64,000 bases of DNA, taken from Ga0077555 sp033764055 (GTDB lineage Bacteria; Pseudomonadota; Alphaproteobacteria; Rhizobiales; Hyphomicrobiaceae). This document shows, piece after piece, positions 33,651-42,625 of the stretch. The translations under genes were made by a program, and so were the position numbers. The stretch covers positions 231,158-295,157 of the forward strand of contig JANRJI010000119.1 of NCBI GenBank assembly GCA_033764055.1, written 5' to 3'. Position 1 is the first letter of the stretch. Each line of letters opens with the position of its first letter. A model generated the notes under the pieces. It made no database searches, was not told the origin of the DNA, and saw nothing but the letters and a program-made list of their open reading frames with translations.

Positions 33651-34861
33651 TCGCCGTCGGCGCGGTTGCGGACCCGACCAAGTCCGCGCGCTGGATCGAG
33701 GCGCTCGGGCAGCAGTCGAACATCATCACCTCGATCTTTGCCCGCGCCGGCTTCGAGCCGGTGCAGCCGGCCGTCATTCAGCCGGCAGCGATCTTTCTCG
33801 ATCTGATCGGCGAGGACCTGCGGGCACGCACCTACGTCTTCACCGACCCGGACGGACGCGAGCTGTGCCTGCGCCCCGATCTGACCATCCCGACATCGCA
33901 ACTCTATCTCGATCGCTGTGGCGACACGGGTGAGCCGGCACGCTACTCGTATAACGGCACGGTGTTCCGCTATCAGCGCGACGATGCCAATCTCGCGCGG
34001 CCGCGCGAGTTCCGTCAGGCTGGCATCGAGTATTTCGCACCTCCGGCCCCGCCCCAGGCGGAGGCCGAGATCCTGGCGCTGACGGTTGAATCGATCCGCG
34101 CGTCGGGCTTGCGGGCCTTCAATGTCCGTGTCGGCGATCTCGCCATCTTCGATGCGCTGCTCGAGGCGATCGACATGCCGTCGCGTTGGCGGGAGCAGCT
34201 GCGTCATCATCTGCGTCATCCGGGTGCCTTCCGCCGCCAGCTACAAAAGCTGATGAGGCCGGAGGAGTTCGGCCGTGCGCTTGCCGAGCCGCTGTTTCAG
34301 GCGATCCAGGCGGCGCGTCGTGGCTCCATCCGGCATGGTGATGCGGTTGCGGCGCTGGAGCAGCATCTCGAGGCGCGGGGACTGGCCGTTGTCGGGACGC
34401 GTACGCTCGACGAGATCGCATGGCAGCTCGAAGGCTTGGCGGCCGATTTGAAGTCGCCCCCCCTCGATCCGCGGGCTGCTCTGCTGCTCGACGCCTACAT
34501 CAAGCTCAATGCCCCTGCCAAGGAGGTGTCCGCGAGCGTGCGCGCCCTGTTGAAAGGCACGGCCATCGACATCGACCCGGCACTCGCGAGCTTCGACGAG
34601 CGCCTGCGCTTGGCCGCGCAGGAAGGCATCGACATCTCCGACGCGCCCTTCGCCGGCGGCTTCGGCCGCCAGTTCGAGTACTACACCGGCTTCGTATTCG
34701 AGGTGCTCTCGCCCGTCATCGAGATCGAGGCTCCCATCGCCGGTGGCGGCCGCTATGATCGTCTGGTCGAGGCCATCAGCGGCGGCCGTGCGATCGCGGC
34801 GGTCGGCTCGGCCATCCACTCCGAGCGCCTGCTGCTCGCTGTCCGTGGAGGCCGGCCATGA
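33647..34861 (+). CDS. hisZ: ATP phosphoribosyltransferase regulatory subunit HisZ
   Basis: 404-residue HisS paralogue lacking tRNA charging, required as regulatory partner of short-form HisG. Retains the HisRS-like core: YVFTDPDGRELCLRPDLTIPTSQLYL, YNGTVFRYQ, EFRQAGIEYF, GRQFEYYTGFVFEV, GGGRYDRLV. It starts with a GTG overlapping the hisS stop (GTGA), and its stop overlaps the hisG start (ATGA). Likely feedback control by histidine acts through the HisZ-HisG complex. Confidence 0.93.
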   Translation: MIAVGAVADPTKSARWIEALGQQSNIITSIFARAGFEPVQPAVIQPAAIFLDLIGEDLRARTYVFTDPDGRELCLRPDLTIPTSQLYLDRCGDTGEPARYSYNGTVFRYQRDDANLARPREFRQAGIEYFAPPAPPQAEAEILALTVESIRASGLRAFNVRVGDLAIFDALLEAIDMPSRWREQLRHHLRHPGAFRRQLQKLMRPEEFGRALAEPLFQAIQAARRGSIRHGDAVAALEQHLEARGLAVVGTRTLDEIAWQLEGLAADLKSPPLDPRAALLLDAYIKLNAPAKEVSASVRALLKGTAIDIDPALASFDERLRLAAQEGIDISDAPFAGGFGRQFEYYTGFVFEVLSPVIEIEAPIAGGGRYDRLVEAISGGRAIAAVGSAIHSERLLLAVRGGRP

Positions 34862-35616
34862 CCGATGCTACGTCGGAGAGGCTGATCCTGGCCGTCCCCT
34901 CCAAGGGCCGGCTGATGGACGACACGGCGGCCCTGATCGCAAAGGGCGGCCTCACTTTGGCCCGCACCGGCAACGAGCGCGGCTATCGCGGAGAGCTCAA
35001 GGGTCTCCCCGGCGTCGAGGTGGCTTTCGTATCGGCGAGCGAGATCGCCGACCTGCTGCGCAAGGGCGAGGTGCATCTCGGCGTAACCGGCGAGGATCTG
35101 ATCCGCGACTTGATCCCGGAGGCCGAGCTCGAGGTCGAGCTGCTGAAGCCGCTCGGCTTCGGCCACGCCGACGTCGTCGTGGCAGTGCCCGACTTCTGGA
35201 TCGACGTCTCGACCATGTCCGATCTGGAGGAGGCGGCACTTCTTTATCGCCGCCGCCACGGTCAGCGCATGCGGGTCGCCACGAAATACCGCACGCTCAC
35301 TCGGATGTTTTTCGCTGGCCATCGCTATGGTGGCTCCGCCGCGTCCCTCGACACGGTCACGATGTACAGGATCGTCGAGAGCCTCGGCGCCACCGAAGGC
35401 GCGCCTGCTGCCGGACTGGCGGAGCTCATCGTCGACATCACCTCCACGGGCTCGACGCTGAGGGCGAACGGCCTTCGCATCCTGGACGATGGCATCATTC
35501 TCAAATCGGAGGCGAATTTGGTCATGAGCCGGCGCGCGACCTGGTCGCCGGTATCGGAAAGGCTGAAAGAGGCTGTGCTCGAGGCGATCGGAGGACGCGG
35601 CAAGGCCTCGGCCTAA
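34858..35616 (+). CDS. hisG: ATP phosphoribosyltransferase, short form
   Basis: 252-residue HisG, first enzyme of histidine biosynthesis. Motifs: LAVPSKGRLMDD at the N-terminus, VHLGVTGEDLI, and LAELIVDITSTGSTLRANGLRIL (PRPP-binding). Short-form HisG lacks the C-terminal regulatory domain and needs HisZ, which is encoded just upstream with an ATGA overlap. It is tail-to-tail with the receiver-cyclase gene, overlapping it by 4 bp. Confidence 0.94.
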   Translation: MTDATSERLILAVPSKGRLMDDTAALIAKGGLTLARTGNERGYRGELKGLPGVEVAFVSASEIADLLRKGEVHLGVTGEDLIRDLIPEAELEVELLKPLGFGHADVVVAVPDFWIDVSTMSDLEEAALLYRRRHGQRMRVATKYRTLTRMFFAGHRYGGSAASLDTVTMYRIVESLGATEGAPAAGLAELIVDITSTGSTLRANGLRILDDGIILKSEANLVMSRRATWSPVSERLKEAVLEAIGGRGKASA

Positions 35617-36728
35617 GTCCGCAGCCGTTCGACCGCCCAGGTCCGGACCGGATTGCGGAAGCCTTTGAGATCGAGGGTGCCGATCAATACCAGCTCGGCC
35701 AGGTCCTCGATCGCGGTCGCGACCCGCTGACTGACCAGGATCTGCCCGCTCTTTGCCTCGCCGCACAGACGAGCCCCGAGATTCGTGACCGGGCCGATGG
35801 CCGCGTAGTCGAACCGACCATCGAACCCGATGCGGCCGAGGGTGGCGTAGCCCTGGGCAATGCCGATTCCGAGGCCGAGTGCAGGCCCGAGCCTCGCCCA
35901 GCCGTCCGTCAGCCTGCCGACTGCGTCGCGCGCTGCCACCGCCATTCTCACCGCCCGCTCCGTCGGGTTTGGGCACGGGACGGGGTCATTGAAGAAGACG
36001 AGGAGCCCGTCTCCCGCATAGCGCTCGAGCGTGCCCTCGTAGGCGTCGATGATGCCGCCGAGCGCACGGTGATAGTCGCCGAGGACGGACATCACCTCCT
36101 CGGGCTCTGCCATCTCGGCGAATGCGGTGAAGCCCCGGAGGTCGCAGAAGACCACCGTCACCTCCCGGCGATGTGGCTCGAGCAGGCGCTCTTGCCCGCC
36201 TTTGAGGATGAGGTCGGCGACTTGCGGCGATAGGAATCGGCGCATCCGGTCGAGGCGTGCGATCTCGTCGACCTGCCGCTCCACGCGGGCCTCGAGCGCC
36301 CCGTTCCAGGCCGCGAGCTCGGCCGCCTGCGCCGTCACCTTGTCCTGCAGCTCCTTGATCCGCAGCATCGCACGAACGCGGGCCAGCAGCGCGGCGTGCT
36401 CGACCGGCTTCGTCAGGTAGTCGTCGGCACCCGCATCGAGGCCGGTGACGACATCGCTTGTCGCGGTCCTCGCCGTGACGAGGATGATAGGGGTGAACGG
36501 CATCGAGGCGTCAGTCTTCAGGGCACGGCAGACCTCGAGGCCATCACGCTTGGGCATCAGCACATCGAGGAGAATGACGTCCGGATGCTCGACAGTCGCC
36601 ACCGCCAGCGCCTCTTCTCCGTCTCGGGCGATGACCGTGCGATAGCCTTGCGCTTCGAGCCGCGCGACAAGGATGGCCCGATTGTCCTCATTGTCGTCGG
36701 CAACGAGGATCAGCGGGGCCGCCAGCAT
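35613..36728 (-). CDS. Receiver domain-class III adenylate/guanylate cyclase
   Basis: 371-residue two-domain output protein. Residues 1-125 are a receiver: acidic pair DDNED (11-15), phospho-acceptor Asp55 in ILLDVLMPK, and the conserved Lys in YLTKP. A coiled-coil linker follows (about 125-165). Residues about 185-371 are a class III nucleotide cyclase with metal aspartates in FCDLRGF and YAGDGLLVFFND, and AIGPVTNLGARLC. Phosphorylation by the upstream kinase probably controls cyclic nucleotide production. It is the last gene of a three-gene signalling operon. Confidence 0.92.
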   Translation of the reverse strand: MLAAPLILVADDNEDNRAILVARLEAQGYRTVIARDGEEALAVATVEHPDVILLDVLMPKRDGLEVCRALKTDASMPFTPIILVTARTATSDVVTGLDAGADDYLTKPVEHAALLARVRAMLRIKELQDKVTAQAAELAAWNGALEARVERQVDEIARLDRMRRFLSPQVADLILKGGQERLLEPHRREVTVVFCDLRGFTAFAEMAEPEEVMSVLGDYHRALGGIIDAYEGTLERYAGDGLLVFFNDPVPCPNPTERAVRMAVAARDAVGRLTDGWARLGPALGLGIGIAQGYATLGRIGFDGRFDYAAIGPVTNLGARLCGEAKSGQILVSQRVATAIEDLAELVLIGTLDLKGFRNPVRTWAVERLRT

Positions 36729-36729
36729 G

Positions 36730-37101
36730 TCACTTGTCCTTGTCGATGAGGCTCCTGACGACGCCGATCAGCTGACGGGGGCTGTAGGGCTTCGTCACAT
36801 AGGCGTCGCAGCCCGCGGCCCGGGCTTTGGTCTCGTCCCCGGAAAGGGCATAGGACGTGACGGCCACGACGGGCGTCGCGGCCAGGGTCGGGTTGGCCTT
36901 GATCAGCCGGGTGGCGTCGTAGCCGTCGAGCACCGGCATCTGGATATCCATGAGGATGAGATCGGGCATTTCTGCCTCCGCTCGCGCCACGCCCTCCGCT
37001 CCGTTGACCGCCTCGATCAGGCCGTAGCCCGCCGCTGTCAGCAGATCCCGCAGGATCGCGCGATTGTCCTCCTGGTCCTCGATGACAAGGATGCGCTTCA
37101 T
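36730..37101 (-). CDS. Single-domain response regulator (DivK-like)
   Basis: 123-residue stand-alone receiver: RILVIEDQEDN at the start, Asp52 in ILMDIQMPVLDGYDA, Thr/Ser in AVTSYAL, and Lys104 in YVTKPYS. It resembles DivK/CheY-type phosphorelay shuttles. Its ATG overlaps the histidine kinase stop (ATGA), and it ends 1 bp before the cyclase start, so it probably relays or competes for phosphate between kinase and cyclase. Confidence 0.93.
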   Translation of the reverse strand: MKRILVIEDQEDNRAILRDLLTAAGYGLIEAVNGAEGVARAEAEMPDLILMDIQMPVLDGYDATRLIKANPTLAATPVVAVTSYALSGDETKARAAGCDAYVTKPYSPRQLIGVVRSLIDKDK

Positions 37102-39530
37102 CGCGAGGAGCCTCCGCCGCCGGGGTTGGCTTCGATGGTCCTGACAGGCAGCTCCAGCTTGAACGTGGAGCCATTGCCGAGGGAGGACTCGACCCATATG
37201 CGGCCACCATGCATCTCGACGATTCGCCTCGCGATGGCGAGGCCGAGGCCGGTGCCCCCCTTGGCTTTCGTGTTGGAGCTGTCCGTTTGGTGGAACTCCT
37301 CGAAGATGCGGGTCTGCTCCTCCGGAGCGATGCCGGGCCCCGTGTCGGATACGGCGATCTCGAGACGTCCAGCGAATGTGCCCGCCGAGATGCTGATCTC
37401 GCCGTGATCGGTGAACTTGATGGCATTGCCGACCAGATTGAGTAGAACCTGCGCAATCCGCTGCTCATCGCCGGTCGCGTGCGGCAGGTTCGGCACCACG
37501 TTCGTGCGGATCCGCAGTCCCTTTTCGGTGGCCAATGCCTCGGTCGCGGCCACGACCGTCTCGATCAGGCTCGAAAGCCCATACTCGCCGATATTGAGGC
37601 GAAACTGGCCGGCCTCGATCTTGGACAGATCCAGCACACTGTTGATCAGCCCGAGCAGGTGCCGGCCGTTCGACTGCACGCGTTCGAGCACGTTCGCCGC
37701 CTTCTCCGGCAGTGCACCATAGATGCCGTCCTGCATCAGCTCGGTGTAGCCGAGGATGGCATTCAGCGGGGTCCTCAGCTCGTGACTCATGTTGGCGAGG
37801 AACTGCGACTTGTGCTGGCTTGCGATCTCGAGTTGACGGCTTTTCTCGGTGATCTCGTTGAACAGGCGGACGTTCTCGATGGCGATCACCGACTGATCGG
37901 CGAATGTGGTGACGAGCTCGATTTCCCTCGATGTGAAAAGCTCCGTGCGCCGCCGGGCGAGCGCGAAGACGCCGATGGGCACCCCTTCGCGCAGCAGAGG
38001 AACCCCGAGCATGGTGCGCACGTTGCCGACCTCGGCTTCCCTCCGCGGACCGTACGCTGGGTCCGCCAGGGCATCGGCGACGTGCAGCGGCTGGCCCGAC
38101 AGCACCACCCGCCCGACCAGCGTGTCGTCGCCTGGCGCGATGCGGTTGCGTCGCTCGATCTCCTCGTATATCGGGCCCAGCCCGTATCCGACCCGCCAGA
38201 CATAGCAGCCGTCTTGCAGATGGAAAATCGAGCCCATGTCCGCGCGCGACAGGCGCGTCGCGGTCTCGATGGCCATCTGCAGCACCGGCTCGAGCTCGAA
38301 GTTCGATCGCGAGATGACCTTGAGAAGCTCCGTCGTTGCCGTCTGATACTCGAGCGCCTCGCTGATCTCGCGCGTGCGCGCCTGCTCCGCTTCCAGCAGG
38401 CGAGCATTCTCGATGGCGATGACGGCTTGGTCGGCGAAAGTCTCGACCAGGGCAACCTCTCGCTCGCCGAATGGCTCGACCGTGCTCCGCGCCAGCGCGA
38501 GGACGCCGATGGGTGAGCCGCCTTGCGTCAGAGGAACGGCGACCATCGATCGGATACCGCCCAATCGCGCGTCCTCGTTGGGCTGGTAATCCGGATCGGC
38601 CAACGCATCGATGATCCGGACTGTCGACCCGGTGAGGGCGACCCGCCCGACGAGCGTGCCGATTCCGGGCGCTATCGGTGTCCGCTTCTCTCGCTCGATG
38701 TACTGCGAGACATTGCCGGTCCCCGCCTCGTAGCAATAGGCTCCATGGCGGAGCCGATAGATGATCGCCTTGTCGGATCGGCACAATCGTGCCGCCGTGT
38801 CGGCAATTGTCTGCAGCACGTGCAGCAGATCCGACGGCGCGCGCGAGATCACGCCGAGGACGTCGCTGATCGCTGTCTGGTAGGCGAGGCTCTCCTTGAG
38901 CTCCCGCGCGCGCGCTTGCTCGGCATCGAACAGGCGCGCATTCTCGATCGCGATGACGGCCTGGTCTGCGAATGTGGAGACGAGCGACGCTTCGGGCGCA
39001 TCGAACGGCGCAATGCGGTTGCGTACGAGGCCGATGACGCCGATCGCCTCCCCTTCCCGCACCAGCGGTACGCCCAGCATCGATCGGACGTTGCCGATGC
39101 GCGCGTCGCTCTTCTTCTCGTAGTGCGGATCGGCGAGCGCATCGTCGATCATCACGGCGCTCCTCGCCAGCGCGGTGCGGCCCACCAAAGTCCCGGGGCC
39201 GGGCAGAATGCGCTCGTGGCGCTCGATCTCGAGATAGTCCGGATGATACGGGCCGTAGCCGGCAGCGAAGCGATAGCACCCTTCGGTCAGCCGGTAGATC
39301 ATGGCGTGATCGGCCTTGCACAGTCGCGCGGCCATCTCGACCACGCTCTGCAGCACCGCGCCGAGATCGAACCGGGACCGGGAGATGACGCCGAGCAGGC
39401 GCGTGCTGGCGGACTGGCAGGCCAGCGCCTCCTGCAGTTGCGCGCGCAACCGCGCGACCTCGTCCTGGGAGCTTTCCGTCCCCCCCTGGCGGATCGTGGC
39501 CCTACTCTCGGGTGCCTGCTGGTCCTGCAA
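37098..39530 (-). CDS. Soluble histidine kinase with three GAF domains
   Basis: 810-residue sensor kinase without membrane segments. Three GAF domains, about residues 54-200, 234-377 and 414-557, are clearly repeated copies: each contains MLGVPL/MVAVPL-like and FADQAVIAIENARL-like strings. HisKA has phospho-accepting His583 in FLANMSHELRTPLN. The ATPase domain shows the N-box (NLVGNAIKF), DTGPGI and GGTGLGLAI. Start is TTG at 39530 with AGGGAG spaced 7 bp upstream. It presumably senses a soluble cue and phosphorylates the two receivers encoded downstream in overlapping frames. Confidence 0.93.
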   Translation of the reverse strand: MQDQQAPESRATIRQGGTESSQDEVARLRAQLQEALACQSASTRLLGVISRSRFDLGAVLQSVVEMAARLCKADHAMIYRLTEGCYRFAAGYGPYHPDYLEIERHERILPGPGTLVGRTALARSAVMIDDALADPHYEKKSDARIGNVRSMLGVPLVREGEAIGVIGLVRNRIAPFDAPEASLVSTFADQAVIAIENARLFDAEQARARELKESLAYQTAISDVLGVISRAPSDLLHVLQTIADTAARLCRSDKAIIYRLRHGAYCYEAGTGNVSQYIEREKRTPIAPGIGTLVGRVALTGSTVRIIDALADPDYQPNEDARLGGIRSMVAVPLTQGGSPIGVLALARSTVEPFGEREVALVETFADQAVIAIENARLLEAEQARTREISEALEYQTATTELLKVISRSNFELEPVLQMAIETATRLSRADMGSIFHLQDGCYVWRVGYGLGPIYEEIERRNRIAPGDDTLVGRVVLSGQPLHVADALADPAYGPRREAEVGNVRTMLGVPLLREGVPIGVFALARRRTELFTSREIELVTTFADQSVIAIENVRLFNEITEKSRQLEIASQHKSQFLANMSHELRTPLNAILGYTELMQDGIYGALPEKAANVLERVQSNGRHLLGLINSVLDLSKIEAGQFRLNIGEYGLSSLIETVVAATEALATEKGLRIRTNVVPNLPHATGDEQRIAQVLLNLVGNAIKFTDHGEISISAGTFAGRLEIAVSDTGPGIAPEEQTRIFEEFHQTDSSNTKAKGGTGLGLAIARRIVEMHGGRIWVESSLGNGSTFKLELPVRTIEANPGGGGSSR

Positions 39531-39722
39531 CGCCTTGCTCCCTGCACTCTCGAGATCGCTCGAGCAAAAAAGCGGGTCGAGCCACTCTCGGCACCTGGCC
39601 GTCGGGCTGCGCCGTCGTGCCCGACTTGTGGCAAACTGAGCGTAGCGTGCGCCTCGGCTCCCGTCTCCGCTGTTCCCCGCGGAACAGAACGTCGGCCTTG
39701 CCTCGGAGACGGGGATTTCGGG

Positions 39723-40421
39723 CTATTCGCGCCGGGCAATCTCGCTCAATAGAGGCACGTCGGCTTCGAAAGCTTGGCCGGCCCGCCTGATCGCACCAGC
39801 CTGCTCGAGCGCCATGATCGCTGCGTTCACTTTCGGCCGACTCGCACCCAGCAGCAGTGCGAGCTCGCTCTGGGACATGGCGAGCTCGAGCTTCTGCAGG
39901 GGCGTCGCCGAGCTCGCGGCGGCCGTCGGGAGTCGATTGAGAAAGTAGCGCGCGAGGCGCGCCTCGATGGGCAGCAGTGCGATGTCCTCGAGATGGTCGC
40001 TGACCTCGCGCAGTCGCGCGCAGAGAAGCCGGATGACGGCTCTTGCCAGGCCCGGATGTTGCTCGATCAGCCGATGGCATGTCGCTGCGGGGAGGGCCAG
40101 CGCGACGACATCGCCGAGTGCCGTCGCATCCGCACTCCGCGGTGAGCCGTCGAGCACCGCGATCTCGCCGAATATGTCGCCCGGCAACGCATGCGCAAAC
40201 GACAGCTCCCGGCCGTCGGCGGTCAGGATCGACAACCGAACCCGGCCTTCTCGCACGAGGTAGATGGCGTTGCCGGGGTCGCCACGGCTGAAGATGAGCT
40301 GGCCGCCGCTGAAGCGGGCGTCCTGCATTGCCGCGCCGACGGCGCCGAGCACCGCCGGCTGCAATCCACCGAACAGCGACGTGCCGCCAAGCAGCTCCAA
40401 TGTGCGTCGGTGATCGGCCAT
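39723..40421 (-). CDS. Crp/Fnr family transcriptional regulator
   Basis: 232-residue regulator with an N-terminal cyclic-nucleotide-binding-fold domain (LIFSRGDPGNAIYLVREGRVRL; LPGDIFGEIAVLDGSPRSADATA) and a C-terminal helix-turn-helix (MSQSELALLLGASRPKVNAAIMALE). No FNR-type cysteine cluster is seen, so a nucleotide or other small ligand is likelier. The phosphate-cassette segment GEIAVLDGSPRSA is close to that of cAMP binders. It lies just upstream of the kinase-cyclase operon and could read the cyclase product; that link is inference. Confidence 0.9.
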   Translation of the reverse strand: MADHRRTLELLGGTSLFGGLQPAVLGAVGAAMQDARFSGGQLIFSRGDPGNAIYLVREGRVRLSILTADGRELSFAHALPGDIFGEIAVLDGSPRSADATALGDVVALALPAATCHRLIEQHPGLARAVIRLLCARLREVSDHLEDIALLPIEARLARYFLNRLPTAAASSATPLQKLELAMSQSELALLLGASRPKVNAAIMALEQAGAIRRAGQAFEADVPLLSEIARRE

Positions 40422-40532
40422 GCAACACCATCATAAGGATGACGGGACTATATGATGGTCGGCGGAGACCGGCCAGGCCCAGTCACCGGTCCGGCGCCGC
40501 CGAGCCGGCGCACATGAGCGGCCGGCGAGCAA

Positions 40533-40823
40533 TCACTCCGCGGCGTCCAGCATCTCCGACGGCATCGAAGGCGAGGCGCCGGGGAGCATGCCGAGGGCGT
40601 GCAGGTAGGTCTCGAGCACCGCATCCTCCTCCTCGCGCTCCGACTTGGACCGCTTTCGGAGCGAGAGCACCTTCTTCATGATCTTCGGATCGAAGCCCAA
40701 CGCCTTCGCCTCGGCGAACTTGTCGCGAATGTCGGCGGCGAGTGCCTTCTTCTCCTCCTCGAGCCGCTCGATCTGCTCGATGAACTGGCGAAGCTGGTTC
40801 TGCGTGGACTGCTGCATCGTCAC
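40533..40823 (-). CDS. gapR: GapR-like DUF2312 nucleoid-associated protein
   Basis: 96-residue basic coiled-coil protein closely resembling GapR of Caulobacter across the whole length: QLRQFIEQIERLEEEKKALA, then DKFAEAKALGFDPKIMKKV and REEEDAVLETYLHALGM. GapR binds overtwisted DNA and supports replication fork progression. The start is taken as GTG 40823 with AGGGGG upstream; ATG 40817 is two codons inside. Confidence 0.88.
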   Translation of the reverse strand: MTMQQSTQNQLRQFIEQIERLEEEKKALAADIRDKFAEAKALGFDPKIMKKVLSLRKRSKSEREEEDAVLETYLHALGMLPGASPSMPSEMLDAAE

Positions 40824-41034
40824 GGTATCGCCCCCTTGATACTCTGGCCGTATGGTTCGGCAGGCACGCTACGCCCGAACTGCAGCCGATCAAGGGCGGT
40901 GCGCCGCCTATACCGGCAATCCACAATCGACGAGGGATTGGCGCCGCTTCCCTTGACTGTGGCCGGATGCGAAGCTGCGACTCGGGATTGGCGGGCTCCA
41001 TGGGCCCCGCCCGGGCCCGTGGAGGATATGCAGC

Positions 41035-42114
41035 ATGCTTCCGGACTTCCGCCCGCTTGCTGGAGTGAAGGTGGTCGATCTCAGCCACGTGATCGCCGGG
41101 CCCTTTGCCACGTTTCATCTCGCGCAGCTCGGCGCGGACGTACTCAAGATCGAGGCGCCGGATGGCGATGTCATGCGTCGTGGTTCCCGCGGCGCGCAGG
41201 CGTTCGTCGCGCTGAATGCTGGCAAGCGCAAGGTCCGTCTCGATCTCGCGGGGCCCGAGGCGCGCGCCAAAGTGATGGCCGAGGTACAAGCCGCCGACGT
41301 GTTCGTCGACAACTTGCGGCCGGGCTCGACGGAGCGTCTGGGGCTCGGGTGGGAGGCACTGCATGCCGTCAACCGGCGGCTCGTCTACTGCTCGATCTCG
41401 GGGTTCGGCCGCGACACGGAGCGGCCCGCCTACGACCATGTCGTCCAGGCGGCCACGGGCATGACGCTGGCATCGGGTGCCGAGGGCGATCCACCGTCGA
41501 AAGTCGGCTTTCCGCTGATTGACGCCGGTGCAGGCATCATCGCGGCGCTCGCTATTCTGGCGGGCCTGCGCGAGCGCGACCGCCGCGGCGAGGGCATGCT
41601 CCTCGATGTCTCGATGGCCGGGGCGGCGCTGCAACTCATGTATCCACTGACCTGTGAGGCGCTGACGAGCGGCACGCGCCCATTGCGCCAGGGAAGCCAG
41701 GCCTTCTCGGGCAGCCCCGCGGCCGACGTGTTCGAGACGGGCGATGGTGGCCGCATCGCGCTGGCTGCCAACACGCCTCGCCAGCTCCTGGACTTGCTCG
41801 ATGTGCTGGGGCTCGCAGCGATGGCGACGGATGCGGCGCTTTTCGATCCGCCGCTCTCGGCCGGGGCCCCGGCCGCCTTCCTGGTCTCCAAGGATCCGGC
41901 CGCCGTCAAGGCACGCCTCGCCACGGCAATTCGAGGCGAGGTCGGGCCCGATCTCGAGCTTCGCTTGACTGCCGCTCGCGTTCCGGCCGCAGTGGTGAAA
42001 TCGCTGGATGTCTTCTCCCGCGAGGCGGTGGAGGCTGGCACCATCGCGCCCCTGCGGTTGGACGATGAGGGAACGGTCGTCCTCTCGCCAGGGCTGGGCT
42101 TCCGGGTGCGCTAA
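41035..42114 (+). CDS. CaiB/BaiF family CoA-transferase
   Basis: 359-residue class III CoA-transferase, second of the window and about 50 residues shorter than the one at 4153. Features: GVKVVDLSHVIAGPFATFHLAQLGADV (split by the window-typical glycine loop), VFVDNLRPGSTERLGLGWEAL, ISGFGRDTERPAYDHVVQA, and the probable catalytic Asp in FPLIDAGAGIIAA. GGAGG at 41021-41025 supports the ATG. Substrate unknown; it stands alone between GapR and NfeD genes. Confidence 0.89.
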   Translation: MLPDFRPLAGVKVVDLSHVIAGPFATFHLAQLGADVLKIEAPDGDVMRRGSRGAQAFVALNAGKRKVRLDLAGPEARAKVMAEVQAADVFVDNLRPGSTERLGLGWEALHAVNRRLVYCSISGFGRDTERPAYDHVVQAATGMTLASGAEGDPPSKVGFPLIDAGAGIIAALAILAGLRERDRRGEGMLLDVSMAGAALQLMYPLTCEALTSGTRPLRQGSQAFSGSPAADVFETGDGGRIALAANTPRQLLDLLDVLGLAAMATDAALFDPPLSAGAPAAFLVSKDPAAVKARLATAIRGEVGPDLELRLTAARVPAAVVKSLDVFSREAVEAGTIAPLRLDDEGTVVLSPGLGFRVR

Positions 42115-42116
42115 GA

Positions 42117-42572
42117 CTATGCCCCCTCTACGATCAGCACGGTATCGCGAGCCCCTGTCACCTTTACGCGCGCGCCTGCGGGTTGGTCGTTGCCTTCGGC
42201 TTGCCACACCGTATCGCCCACCCGAACCTTCCCGCGACCCGACCGGATCGGCTCCTCCACCGTGACGACCCGCCCGACATACTGGTGTCCCCGCTGATTG
42301 AGGTCCGGCGTATCGCTCGGCTGGGCATCGGAGCGTGCGAAGCGTCGCGCCACGAAGACGCTCGCCACAGACAGCACGGCAAAGCCGATGAGCTGCCATT
42401 GCCACGCCAGATCGGTAGCGAGCCCGATCAACCCGATCAGGATCGCCGCCACGCCGAACCAGACGAAGTGAACCCCTGGCACCAGGGCTTCCAGCCCCAG
42501 GAGCACGACGGCCAGAAACAGCCAGTTCCAGGCACCGAGCCCGGCGAGAGCTTGTACGAGCGGCATTTTCAC
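42117..42572 (-). CDS. NfeD family membrane protein
   Basis: 151-residue protein with membrane helices near residues 15-50 and 57-75 and a C-terminal soluble OB-fold (GRVVTVEEPIRSGRGKVRVG, TVWQAEGNDQPAGARVKV). NfeD proteins pair with SPFH/stomatin proteins and are thought to support membrane organisation. It follows the SPFH gene by 53 bp in the same orientation, the usual arrangement. Confidence 0.9.
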   Translation of the reverse strand: MKMPLVQALAGLGAWNWLFLAVVLLGLEALVPGVHFVWFGVAAILIGLIGLATDLAWQWQLIGFAVLSVASVFVARRFARSDAQPSDTPDLNQRGHQYVGRVVTVEEPIRSGRGKVRVGDTVWQAEGNDQPAGARVKVTGARDTVLIVEGA

Positions 42573-42625
42573 CTCGATCGACTATAGGCCCTGGCCGCTC
42601 ATCCCCAACAGCCGTGGCGGCCGTC

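Noticed and set aside
37465..39321. 618-codon minus-strand frame overlapping the kinase gene in another reading frame.
   Set aside because: Arg/Gly-rich shadow frame of the triple-GAF kinase without any domain.
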